The notes under the pieces are model-generated. The model was not told the origin of the DNA. It worked only from the letters and a program-made list of their open reading frames with translations, and did no database searches. The position numbers were made by a program, and so were the translations under genes. Below are positions 16,267-23,737 of a stretch of 64,000 nucleotides of DNA, in pieces (positions within the stretch are counted from its first letter, which is position 1; each line of letters begins with the position of its first letter). The DNA comes from Bacillota bacterium (lineage in GTDB: Bacteria; Bacillota; Clostridia; Christensenellales; Aristaeellaceae): the NCBI GenBank assembly GCA_023398575.1, contig JAEWSC010000034.1, forward strand, positions 98,661 to 162,660. The letters are read 5' to 3'.

Positions 16267-16298
16267 AAAAGGCGCAGCTGTTTTCCGCTGCGCCTTTT
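16267..16298. terminator. bidirectional terminator between metY and the flavodoxin gene
   Basis: AAAAGGCGCAGC (about 16267-16278) pairs with GCTGCGCCTTTT (16287-16298), giving T-runs on both strands. It serves metY (plus) and the convergent flavodoxin operon (minus). Confidence 0.88.
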
Positions 16299-16306
16299 GT
16301 CATTGA

Positions 16307-16771
16307 TTACGAAGCAGCAACCATTCTTTGGGCAAACTCCTGAGCCTTTCTCACATCTTCCGCATTGGGCCGTTCTTTGTTCATGCCGCCGAGATACTTC
16401 AAGAAGCTGTTCGTATTATATCCCTTGCAGCTAAATTCCCCAAGGATTTGATATCCCTTTGCCAACAATATTTTTCGAAGGCAAGCATGATCCTTTGCCA
16501 CTTTGCTTTCACCCTGCACTGCGCTTGTCGAAAAGAGAAAGCACCTTTTGCCGGTAGCATGCGGCAAGCCTTGCGCAAAATCCAGCAGCTGTTGATAATG
16601 CCTTCCGCTGTCGATGCCTGCGCCAACCCCTATCACATCATATTGCACAAGCGCCTCCACTTTGACTTCCTCAGTCGTTCTAGCCAAGGCCCCTGTTGCC
16701 ACAGCCATTGCATCGGCAATCTTCTTTGTATTGTTATGATGGTAGGAGTGGTAAACGATCAGGCATTTCAC
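16307..16771 (-). CDS. flavodoxin-like protein
   Basis: A 154-residue flavodoxin-fold protein. Seen: the N-terminal strand-loop CLIVYHSYHHNNTKKIADAMA matches the FMN phosphate-binding loop, and YDVIGVGAGIDSGRHYQQLLDF is the second FMN loop. It resembles flavodoxin-family electron carriers or NAD(P)H:FMN reductase-like proteins found singly in Clostridia. It begins with GTG, whose GTGA overlaps the stop codon of the XRE regulator gene, so it is translationally coupled and is the last gene of a three-gene minus-strand operon. Why a repressor and a membrane protein are joined with a flavodoxin is not known. Confidence 0.85.
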   Translation of the reverse strand: MKCLIVYHSYHHNNTKKIADAMAVATGALARTTEEVKVEALVQYDVIGVGAGIDSGRHYQQLLDFAQGLPHATGKRCFLFSTSAVQGESKVAKDHACLRKILLAKGYQILGEFSCKGYNTNSFLKYLGGMNKERPNAEDVRKAQEFAQRMVAAS

Positions 16772-16995
16772 ACAGAATCCCCCTTTACATAGCCAAACAC
16801 CTCGCCAATGGGCACCCCAAAGGCATCGGCAATTCGAAACGCCAGTTCCAGAGATGGTGCGTACTTTCCCGCCTCCACCGCAATAATGGTCTGCCGGGAA
16901 ACCCCCGCCCGCTCCGCCAGTTCCTGCTGGGTCATCTCCCCTGCAAAAAAGCGCAGTTTTCTAATATTGTTTGTGATTTCATGCTTATCGGCCAT
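16768..16995 (-). CDS. XRE family helix-turn-helix regulator
   Basis: A 75-residue single-domain DNA-binding protein. Seen: IRKLRFFAGEMTQQELAERAGVSRQTIIAVEAGKYAPSLELAFRIADAFGVPIGEVF is a complete XRE helix-turn-helix of the short YgzD/YozG type. AGGGG lies 7 bases before the ATG at 16995. The gene overlaps the membrane protein gene upstream and the flavodoxin gene downstream. Known: in Firmicutes such short regulators are often paired with an adjacent small membrane protein and repress their own operon. An inverted repeat at 17558-17581, over the operon promoter, is the likely operator. Confidence 0.92.
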   Translation of the reverse strand: MADKHEITNNIRKLRFFAGEMTQQELAERAGVSRQTIIAVEAGKYAPSLELAFRIADAFGVPIGEVFGYVKGDSV

Positions 16996-17494
16996 TTCGA
17001 ACCCCTTTTTTGTAGTAGTACAGTTGTACGAGCCCTTCGCAGATAGCACCCGCAAAAAAGGACAGGAACAGGATGTTCAGCATCAAGGCAGGCGCACAAC
17101 CCAATACAAGGGCAATAAGGGCTGCCACAAAACCGGCTCCCGCTATACTGAAGGAGGCTTGCATGGATTTGAGGCCGATCAGCTTATCCATTTCGTCCTC
17201 CACCATTTCCTGCTTGATTTCCTTTTCCACCTGTTTGCTGTCATACACACCATCCTGCACTTGTTTTTTAACAGCGTGGCCAACAGAGAGAACAATGTGA
17301 AACACAATTTGGATAACAATGTTTGCGGCGACCCCAATACCAACAAAGGTTAGCATTGCACCGGCCCAAAACCTTAAATCATCTGAAGCAGCAAGTCCTG
17401 TCTGAATCCTACCCAATGCCCAAATACCATAAGCTGCCAAAAGCAAAACCCCCGAAAAAACGGAAACAGCAGTTCTTTTTTCTTGATAGGACAT
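16985..17494 (-). CDS. four-helix membrane protein paired with an XRE regulator
   Basis: A 169-residue integral membrane protein without a family I can name. Seen: hydrophobic segments at about 10-30 (AVSVFSGVLLLAAYGIWALG), 42-68, 115-138 and 140-160, with a charged linker (DSKQVEKEIKQEMVEDEMDKL) between the second and third. AGGAGA lies 9 bases before the ATG at 17494; a GTG three codons upstream is too close to the RBS. It is the first gene of the operon and its end overlaps the XRE gene by 11 bases. Membrane protein + XRE pairs recur in Clostridia, which suggests the membrane protein controls the regulator or is controlled by it (inference). Confidence 0.85.
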   Translation of the reverse strand: MSYQEKRTAVSVFSGVLLLAAYGIWALGRIQTGLAASDDLRFWAGAMLTFVGIGVAANIVIQIVFHIVLSVGHAVKKQVQDGVYDSKQVEKEIKQEMVEDEMDKLIGLKSMQASFSIAGAGFVAALIALVLGCAPALMLNILFLSFFAGAICEGLVQLYYYKKGVRNGR

Positions 17495-17537
17495 ATATGA
17501 CACTCTCCTTTTACATTTTGTCGTGTTCTACGTACTA

Positions 17538-17581
17538 AATATACAACAATCTTTACTTAATGTCAACTGTACTTTACATTA
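17538..17581 (-). promoter_or_regulatory. promoter and candidate operator of the membrane protein-XRE-flavodoxin operon
   Basis: On the minus strand: TTGACA (17566-17561), 17-base spacer, TATATT (17543-17538). The -35 box lies inside an inverted repeat TAATGT-N12-ACATTA (17558-17581 in window coordinates), where XRE binding would block RNA polymerase. The rest of the 310-base gap between the divergent genes (17495-17804) shows no further clear signal, apart from the RBS of the next gene. Confidence 0.75.
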
Positions 17582-17804
17582 ACAAAAAAATTTTTCCACT
17601 CCGTTCTGTGAAGTAGACCAGGGGCATGCCCACATCCTATTTCTGTTTGATGTGTACCTTCTTTATTCGTTTTTTGTCTGCATACAATCTCCACAGTTTG
17701 CTGTTATCCTTATGCATCATGAGCGAATGCCGTTCATGTCATGGATGGTGTGCACTGTACCACTTGATGCATGCGGTAAAAACATTCAAAAAAGGAGTGG
17801 CAAA

Positions 17805-19313
17805 ATGTCACAACCGATGATGGAAAAAAGGATACCGGTATCCGGCATGACATGTACCGGATGTGAAACACGAATTGAAGGGGCACTCACGGCTTTGTCG
17901 GGAGTTATAAAGGCCCAGGCATCCGTAAAAGACGGGGCAGTAGTTGTCACCTACGATCCGCAAAAGGTGAAACCCGAAGCGTTTCAAAAAGCCATTGAAG
18001 ATCGGGGTTACACGGTGGGAACCGCTAAAGCAGAACCGGGGGCCAAGGTCGGAAAAAGATCCACCCTTGCTAAAACTGCGGGCATTGGTTCGCTGGTGCT
18101 GATTTTTGTGCTGCTTGGCTCCCACTTTGGCTGGTTTCAGGTATTCAACCTTTTCCCTGTAGCCAGCAGTGAAACAAGCTTTGGTATGCTGTTTGTCATC
18201 GGCCTGTTAACCTCTGTTCACTGTGTGGCCATGTGCGGGGGCATTAACCTGTCTCAGTGCCTGGGCGGCAGTGGCCAGGGCCGATTTTCCGGCCTTATAC
18301 CCAGCCTTAAATATAACCTGGGTAGGGTGATATCGTACACCGTCATCGGCGGTATTGTAGGTGCTATCGGCTCAGCGGTGCAATTTACTGGCACGCTCCG
18401 GGGCATTGTGCAGCTACTGGCTGGCGTGTTTATGGTATTAATGGGCATCAGCCTATCTGGGTTATTCCCAGCCCTTGCACGCTTTACGCCGCACCTGCCC
18501 AAAGCCTTGGGCCGCAAAATCAACAAAGAAAAGCGCGAAAGCAACAGTCCGCTGTATGTCGGCCTCTTGAATGGCCTTATGCCCTGCGGCCCCTTGCAAG
18601 CCATGCAGCTGTACGCCTTATCTACTGGAAGCATCATTGGCGGCGCCACTTCCATGCTTTTGTTTAGCTTGGGAACCGTACCGCTGATGTTTATTCTTGG
18701 TGCGCTGTCTTCCATTTTAAGCCGCAAGTTCACCAAGTATATGGTCACCGTTGGTGCCGTGCTGGTGGTGGTGATGGGCATATCCATGTTCCAAAACGGC
18801 CTTGCGCTAAGCGGCATCAACACTGGCGCAGGTGTTGCACAAAGCACGCCGGCACAAACCGCCGCTGCCCAGGCAGAAGCAACGAACGTGCCCACAGGTG
18901 ACACCGGTGTGCAGGAAATCACCTCAGAGCTTACCCGCTCAGGATATCCCGCCATTACCGTAAAGGCGGGCATACCGGTTAAGTGGACCATTAAAGCCGC
19001 GAAAAACAACCTGAACGGCTGCAACTATGCCATTATCATCCCGGAATACAATATTGAGAAATCCTTTGAGGTTGGCGATAATATTATTGAGTTTACCCCC
19101 ACCCGCACCGGTACCTTTACATACTCCTGCTGGATGGGTATGATCCGCAGTACCATCACTGTGGTAGAGGGCGAATCCGGGTCCTCCTCCGCCGCTTCAT
19201 CCCCCGATATCACGGCCACCCCGGCTGTGGACTTTTCCGCTTTGGCCCTGACGCCTGATCCGAACACGGACGCAGACTCAACCGGGTTACTGCCTGGTGG
19301 TTGCTGCAATTGA
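17805..19313 (+). CDS. HMA domain - TauE/SafE-like membrane domain - cupredoxin fusion protein
   Basis: A 502-residue three-part protein. Seen: an N-terminal heavy-metal-associated domain with C17 and C20 (GMTCTGC); a hydrophobic membrane region of about six helices (roughly 85-335) of the TauE/UreH_2 type, containing CVAMCGGINLSQC and LMPCGPLQAMQ, where Cys/Met residues in helices could pass metal; then a cupredoxin-like beta domain (about 370-455) with NGCNYAIIIPEY and YSCWMGM as candidate copper ligands; and a Cys-Cys C-terminus. AAGGAG lies 7 bases before the ATG at 17805. Inference: a copper (or other soft metal) handling or export protein, in which the cytoplasmic domain loads and the outer domain accepts the metal. 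It is monocistronic. Confidence 0.85.
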   Translation: MSQPMMEKRIPVSGMTCTGCETRIEGALTALSGVIKAQASVKDGAVVVTYDPQKVKPEAFQKAIEDRGYTVGTAKAEPGAKVGKRSTLAKTAGIGSLVLIFVLLGSHFGWFQVFNLFPVASSETSFGMLFVIGLLTSVHCVAMCGGINLSQCLGGSGQGRFSGLIPSLKYNLGRVISYTVIGGIVGAIGSAVQFTGTLRGIVQLLAGVFMVLMGISLSGLFPALARFTPHLPKALGRKINKEKRESNSPLYVGLLNGLMPCGPLQAMQLYALSTGSIIGGATSMLLFSLGTVPLMFILGALSSILSRKFTKYMVTVGAVLVVVMGISMFQNGLALSGINTGAGVAQSTPAQTAAAQAEATNVPTGDTGVQEITSELTRSGYPAITVKAGIPVKWTIKAAKNNLNGCNYAIIIPEYNIEKSFEVGDNIIEFTPTRTGTFTYSCWMGMIRSTITVVEGESGSSSAASSPDITATPAVDFSALALTPDPNTDADSTGLLPGGCCN

Positions 19314-19385
19314 TACGGTGAGTATAGAAGAAGCAGATTAGCCCCGCGCCAAACAACCCGTGAAAACACATATGGGGGTCATCCT

Positions 19386-19423
19386 CGCCCGGCCGCCGCA
19401 TTGGCGCAGCCGGGCGTTTCTTT
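19386..19423 (+). terminator. intrinsic terminator of the metal-handling gene
   Basis: CGCCCGGC (19386-19393) pairs with GCCGGGCG (19409-19416), followed by TTTCTTTG, about 70 bases after the stop codon at 19313. Confidence 0.75.
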
Positions 19424-19573
19424 GTTCCTGCCTTATTCCCCTCTCTAAAACGCATTTCCCCTTTACATGCAAGGTTTTTCCATACCGTTCGTTCTATATA
19501 TGGAAGAAAAAAGAAGGTTCACCCACGCTGGCAAAAACCCAGCTTCTATAAACATGAATCGGAGGTGGCGACC

Positions 19574-20605
19574 TTGATAAAAATCATATGCATAGCACTC
19601 GTGATGCTGCTTATGCCCTCCTCACTGGCACAGACAACCGATGCAAACTTAGTCAGCAGCTTGTATGGCACCTATGCCTTTACAAAGCAGCTATATATGA
19701 ATCCCCTCAGTTCATTTCTAGCCCTTGATGGATTTATTGAATATTATGAGCTGACGGAGCACAGCCTTACCATTATTGATGCCACCGGCCAAAGTCGAAT
19801 CGTGGATATCATTTGGCAGGAGGAACCGGCAGATGAAAAAACATATGAAAGCAGCTTTATGATGGAGGGGTTTGGCATCCCCGCTATTTCTACATATCAA
19901 CAAAGACGCCAATTCGCGCTGTTATCCACCGATTTAGATAATATTCTATACCGTCTTTACGTATTGGACGATGAAATTTGGCTGGCGAAAATCCATCAGG
20001 ATACCGCCAATATCCATAAACAGGAGTACATTTGGAGTATATACAAAGTTGAAAAAAGTAACGTGATCCAGAGCGTTTCAGGCAATCAGAAAGGCGTTGA
20101 TGAGTTTTATGCACTGTTTGGCAGCAGCAAGCAGCAAGCATATGAAAATGATGCCTGTTACAATATCACACCGGTAGAAATCTCCCAAACCACCGGCTAT
20201 CAGGTTTTCAAGTTTGACACATCCTGCGCTTCGTACTTGTTGTATGAAAATGAAATCTATCCAATGGGCGAGTGGTTCGGCGGTCTGGGCGTTGTGAGCA
20301 TGGCGGCTGCCGATTTGAACAAGGACAGCCTTGATGAGCTGTATTTCACCTATTCCTTTGGATCCGGGCTGCATAGAACACATGCTGCCTATTTTGATCC
20401 CGTTTCGAAGCGGATCGTTCCCCTTTCACATGCCATGCCCAGTATGGACATGATGATTGTGCAAAACAAAACGGGGGAGCTGTCTCTGTATGAGGCAGCC
20501 CTCCCGTTCTCAAAAAGCTTTGTACAATACATGGTGCTGGGCACAAAGCACATCGCCAATATTGAATACCTGAATGGCGAAATCACGCTGAGCCCCTTAC
20601 TGTAA
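19574..20605 (+). CDS. secreted protein of unknown function with FG-GAP-like segment
   Basis: A 343-residue protein I do not recognise. Seen: an N-terminal signal peptide (IKIICIALVMLLMPSSLAQ, cleavage likely after SLA) and no further membrane segment, so it should be exported. Near residues 240-275, DLNKDSLDELYFTYSFGSG has the D-x-N-x-D-x-x-x-E spacing of a calcium-binding loop in FG-GAP/VCBS-type repeats, but only one copy is clear. GGAGG lies 8 bases before a TTG at 19574, which I prefer to a GTG at 19565 inside the RBS. The gene converges on the ABC-F gene, 5 bases between stop codons. Confidence 0.75.
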   Translation: MIKIICIALVMLLMPSSLAQTTDANLVSSLYGTYAFTKQLYMNPLSSFLALDGFIEYYELTEHSLTIIDATGQSRIVDIIWQEEPADEKTYESSFMMEGFGIPAISTYQQRRQFALLSTDLDNILYRLYVLDDEIWLAKIHQDTANIHKQEYIWSIYKVEKSNVIQSVSGNQKGVDEFYALFGSSKQQAYENDACYNITPVEISQTTGYQVFKFDTSCASYLLYENEIYPMGEWFGGLGVVSMAAADLNKDSLDELYFTYSFGSGLHRTHAAYFDPVSKRIVPLSHAMPSMDMMIVQNKTGELSLYEAALPFSKSFVQYMVLGTKHIANIEYLNGEITLSPLL

Positions 20606-20610
20606 AGAGA

Positions 20611-22221
20611 TTATTTAACGGCACCTTCCGCCACTCTATCCAGGTACTCCAGGTAATCATCATACGATTCCCTACGGTCAATGATACCGCCAGGGATTAA
20701 CTCAATCACCCTGTTGGCTACCGTCTGCATGATCTGATGGTCGCGGGATGTAAAGAGCATGGTGCCCTTGAACTCCACCATGCCCTCATTCAGGGCCGTA
20801 ATGGATTCCAGGTCCAGGTGGTTGGTGGGCTCATCCATAATCAGTACGTTGGCACCCAGCACCATCATCTTGGCCAGCATGCAGCGCACCCGCTCGCCGC
20901 CGGAGAGGACTTTGGCCTGCTTTAAGGCTTCCTCGCCGGAAAACAGCATCCGGCCCAGCCAGCCGCGGATGGTCACCTCGTGCTTGTCTTGGGAATATTC
21001 CCGCAGCCAATCGACAAGGGTATATTCCACACCGCTGAAATATTCTGTATTGTCAGCCGGGAAATACGCTCTGGTAGTCGTTATGCCCCACTTGAATTCG
21101 CCCTCGTCCGGTTCCATCTCCCCCATCAGGATTTGGAACAGGGTGGTACGGGCCAGTTCATCCTTGCCGGCAAAGGCAATCTTGTCGCCAGGCATGACCA
21201 TAAAACTGACATTATCCAGCACCTTGCGGCCGCCGACGGTCTTGGAGATGTTTTTGACTGTCAACACATCATTACCCACCTGCCGATTCTGGTCAAAGTG
21301 GATAAAGGGATACCGGCGGGAGGAGGGGATAAAATTCTCCATCTGCAGGTTATCCAGCAGCTTTTTGCGGGAGGTTGCCTGTCGGGATTTAGAGGCATTG
21401 GCGCTGAAGCGACGGATAAACTCCTCCAATTCCTTTGCTTTTTCCTCATTGCGCCGGCGCTGGTCCTTTGCTTGCCGCAAAGCCAGCTGCGTATACTCAT
21501 ACCAGAAGTCGTAGTTACCCACGTACATTTGAATCTTACCAAAGTCGATATCCACAATGTGAGTACAGACGTGGTTCAAAAAGTGCCGGTCATGGGAGAC
21601 CACGATCACGGTGTTGGGAAAGTCCATTAAAAACTCTTCCAGCCACTTGATGGCGTGCAGGTCCAGGTTGTTGGTAGGTTCGTCCATGAGCAGTATGTCC
21701 GGCATGGCGAACAGCGCTTGGGCCAGCAGCACCTTCACCTTGTAGGGGCCGTCCAGCTCCGCCATTTTCTTTGTGTGGTACTCACCAGTGATGCCCAGGC
21801 CATTGAGCAATATTTCCGCATTGGTTTCGGCATTCCAGCCATCCAATTCGGCAAACTCGCCTTCCAAATCGGCCAGCTTCAATCCATCCTCATCGTTGAA
21901 ATCCGGCTTGCTGTACAGCCGTTCCTTTTCCACCATGATCTCGTGCAGCCTTTTGTGGCCCATCAGCACGGTATCGATGACCGTATGCTCATCAAAGGCA
22001 AAGTGGTCCTGCCGCAAAACCGCGAGCCTCTCGCCCGGCTTTACGCTGACCTCGCCCTTTGTTGGTTCCAGTTCTCCAGAGAGTATTTTTAAAAACGTGG
22101 ACTTGCCCGTGCCATTGGCGCCGATCAAGCCATAGCAGTTGCCGGCGGTAAACTGCACGCTGACATCCTTGAACAATTCCCGTCCGCCATATTGAAGCGA
22201 TATACCCTGTGCACTGATCAT
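20611..22221 (-). CDS. ABC-F type ATPase (YbiT/YkpA-like)
   Basis: A 536-residue soluble protein with two ATPase domains and no membrane segment, i.e. ABC-F, a family acting on the ribosome. Seen: domain 1 has Walker A GANGTGKST (about 34-42) and Walker B DILLMDEPTNNLD; its signature reads ELDGPYK rather than LSGGQ. The linker (about 240-310) is rich in Arg/Lys and is the arm that reaches the tRNA site. Domain 2 has an altered Walker A (GKDELARTT), a good signature (LSGGERVRC) and Walker B NVLIMDEPTNHLD. The pattern fits the YkpA/YbiT subgroup more than antibiotic-resistance ABC-Fs. The ATG overlaps the stop of an 8-codon upstream ORF. Confidence 0.92.
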   Translation of the reverse strand: MISAQGISLQYGGRELFKDVSVQFTAGNCYGLIGANGTGKSTFLKILSGELEPTKGEVSVKPGERLAVLRQDHFAFDEHTVIDTVLMGHKRLHEIMVEKERLYSKPDFNDEDGLKLADLEGEFAELDGWNAETNAEILLNGLGITGEYHTKKMAELDGPYKVKVLLAQALFAMPDILLMDEPTNNLDLHAIKWLEEFLMDFPNTVIVVSHDRHFLNHVCTHIVDIDFGKIQMYVGNYDFWYEYTQLALRQAKDQRRRNEEKAKELEEFIRRFSANASKSRQATSRKKLLDNLQMENFIPSSRRYPFIHFDQNRQVGNDVLTVKNISKTVGGRKVLDNVSFMVMPGDKIAFAGKDELARTTLFQILMGEMEPDEGEFKWGITTTRAYFPADNTEYFSGVEYTLVDWLREYSQDKHEVTIRGWLGRMLFSGEEALKQAKVLSGGERVRCMLAKMMVLGANVLIMDEPTNHLDLESITALNEGMVEFKGTMLFTSRDHQIMQTVANRVIELIPGGIIDRRESYDDYLEYLDRVAEGAVK

Positions 22222-22244
22222 ATTGTTAACCCAATTCCCCTCAT
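22218..22244 (-). CDS. eight-codon upstream ORF overlapping the ABC-F start
   Basis: On the minus strand ATG-AGG-GGA-ATT-GGG-TTA-ACA-ATA-TGA (Met-Arg-Gly-Ile-Gly-Leu-Thr-Ile). AAAGG lies about 8 bases upstream of its ATG, a better ribosome site than the ABC-F gene has. Its UGA overlaps the ABC-F AUG (ATGA). This suggests translational coupling, or a leader peptide controlling ABC-F synthesis. The frame is short, so coding is an inference. Confidence 0.45.
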   Translation of the reverse strand: MRGIGLTI

Positions 22245-22259
22245 GATAATAACCTTTTT

Positions 22260-22268
22260 ATTATACCA
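22260..22268 (-). promoter_or_regulatory. extended -10 promoter of the ABC-F gene
   Basis: TGGTATAAT on the minus strand is an extended -10 (TGn-TATAAT) element, placing the start of transcription about 10 bases before the upstream ORF. No good -35 is visible. A GGCGC/GCGCC hairpin (22275-22294) lies upstream. Confidence 0.65.
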
Positions 22269-22417
22269 CAAAAATGGCGCTTTGGGTACCGCGCCAAGAT
22301 GAGAATCACGCTTTATTTGGGAGGGGCCGTTTATCAAACCCTCCAGTTTTCTTGTAAAAGCATGCACGTGCCCGACGAATTCGATTTTGCATCTATTACC
22401 TGATGCCTCTGCGGCGT

Positions 22418-22972
22418 TTACATCAATTCCTCCAAATCAATGAAATTTTCTCCATCAAATCTAACTCGTACGATATATGGCATTGTCAATAGTATTCGCC
22501 CAAGGTCTCTTAGGCTTATTGGTCGGTAAAAATTCATTACGGTACAAAGAGATATTCCGTGTGTACCAATCACCACAGTGCCACCCTCGTTTTCAGACAG
22601 AACACGATGTAAAGCTTTGATATTTCTTTGCTGTACTTCACTATAGCATTCACCATCGGAAAGTGTATATGAAAAATCATTCCATTGCTGTTTAATAAGT
22701 TCAGTCAATTCAATTGATTTAATGGAGTCACTTCTTCGTTCTTTAAAGTCATCGATTATTGTTATATCAAGCTTTCGCATATCGGCCAACGGAGATACAG
22801 TATCAACTGCCCTTTTATAAGGACTTGAATAAATTCTATCAACTTTGATTTCACGAAATAAAGATGTAATACTTTTTGCATCTTGCAATCCCTTTTCTGT
22901 TAATGGCCGAATTTCTCTGTCTCGTACATTAGTGTCCGACTCCGCGTGTCTGATAAAATAAACCGTTGTCAT
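22418..22972 (-). CDS. histidine phosphatase family protein
   Basis: A 184-residue phosphoglycerate-mutase-like phosphatase. Seen: the N-terminal VYFIRHAESDTN holds the catalytic Arg-His (RHAE in place of the usual RHGE), SSPYKRAVDT is the second conserved segment, and VIGTHGISLCTVM supplies the second histidine. Known: the family dephosphorylates sugars, nucleotides or peptides; this one cannot be assigned. GGAGGG precedes the ATG at 22972 with short spacing. It begins an AT-rich stretch (22.4-25.5 kb) unlike its neighbours, which may have arrived together. Confidence 0.88.
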   Translation of the reverse strand: MTTVYFIRHAESDTNVRDREIRPLTEKGLQDAKSITSLFREIKVDRIYSSPYKRAVDTVSPLADMRKLDITIIDDFKERRSDSIKSIELTELIKQQWNDFSYTLSDGECYSEVQQRNIKALHRVLSENEGGTVVIGTHGISLCTVMNFYRPISLRDLGRILLTMPYIVRVRFDGENFIDLEELM

Positions 22973-23115
22973 AAACCCTCCTCGCATAGTGAATTCCAGT
23001 TCTAAAATCAAGTATGATATTCGCCAGTTAAGCTATTTCTCAAACACCCGCTTGCTTATCTCTCTCATTATCTAGAACCTTTACGATGAATTGGATTAAT
23101 GACCATCCGTTTTCA

Positions 23116-23682
23116 TCACACAACGGAGTGGATTAATTTAATTATTCTTTCTGCTGTCTCATCGACTGATAGATTAGCAACATCTATAAAATTTGCGTTC
23201 AGCTGGTAAAAGAGCTTTATGTTATCAGCTTCTTTAATCTGCACCTCGCTTCTCCCATCTTTTCTCATTCGTTCAATATACATATTTTCGTCACTGCACA
23301 CAAGCGCGATCTTTATCAATTCGTAATCCTTATCCGCTATTTGATCTGCTATCAGATCAAACATGGAATCACAGTGCATAATCCAACTGAACATAATGAT
23401 CTTTGTGTTGGCATCATGAAAATAACCATTTATGATATATCCAAAAGCTCTTTCAACATACTTTTTTTGTTCGGTAGTCTTTCCAGGATAAGGGTTGACC
23501 ATCCAGCACCAATCGCCATCTAGCCATGCGCACCCATTTATCCTTTTGAATATTTCTTTACAAGCAGTGGTTTTGCCTATTCCGGCGGGACCCGTAACCA
23601 TGATCAGCTTTTTCTTGTCCAATAGATTTCTTGCCTCTTTTCTGACATTTTTATTCTCCACATCAGTACTGCCGCTCTTCAA
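23116..23682 (-). CDS. P-loop nucleotide-binding protein (kinase-like)
   Basis: A 188-residue protein with a Walker A motif GPAGIGKTT (about residues 31-39), followed by GCAWLDGDWCWMVNPY. The latter resembles the substrate aspartate region of small P-loop kinases that first bind ATP and then a small molecule. The C-terminal half (ALVCSDENMYIERMRKDGR) has the arginine-rich lid seen in such kinases. Hence a nucleoside, sugar or antibiotic kinase-like enzyme is the best guess; the substrate is unknown. The start is a TTG at 23682 with AGGAA close by; no in-frame ATG exists near. The base composition is AT-rich compared with genes outside 22.4-25.5 kb. Confidence 0.75.
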   Translation of the reverse strand: MKSGSTDVENKNVRKEARNLLDKKKLIMVTGPAGIGKTTACKEIFKRINGCAWLDGDWCWMVNPYPGKTTEQKKYVERAFGYIINGYFHDANTKIIMFSWIMHCDSMFDLIADQIADKDYELIKIALVCSDENMYIERMRKDGRSEVQIKEADNIKLFYQLNANFIDVANLSVDETAERIIKLIHSVV

Positions 23683-23737
23683 ATTCCTGTTTGACTATCT
23701 TAAGCATTATTCCAATCGCCGACAAATTGAATTATGT

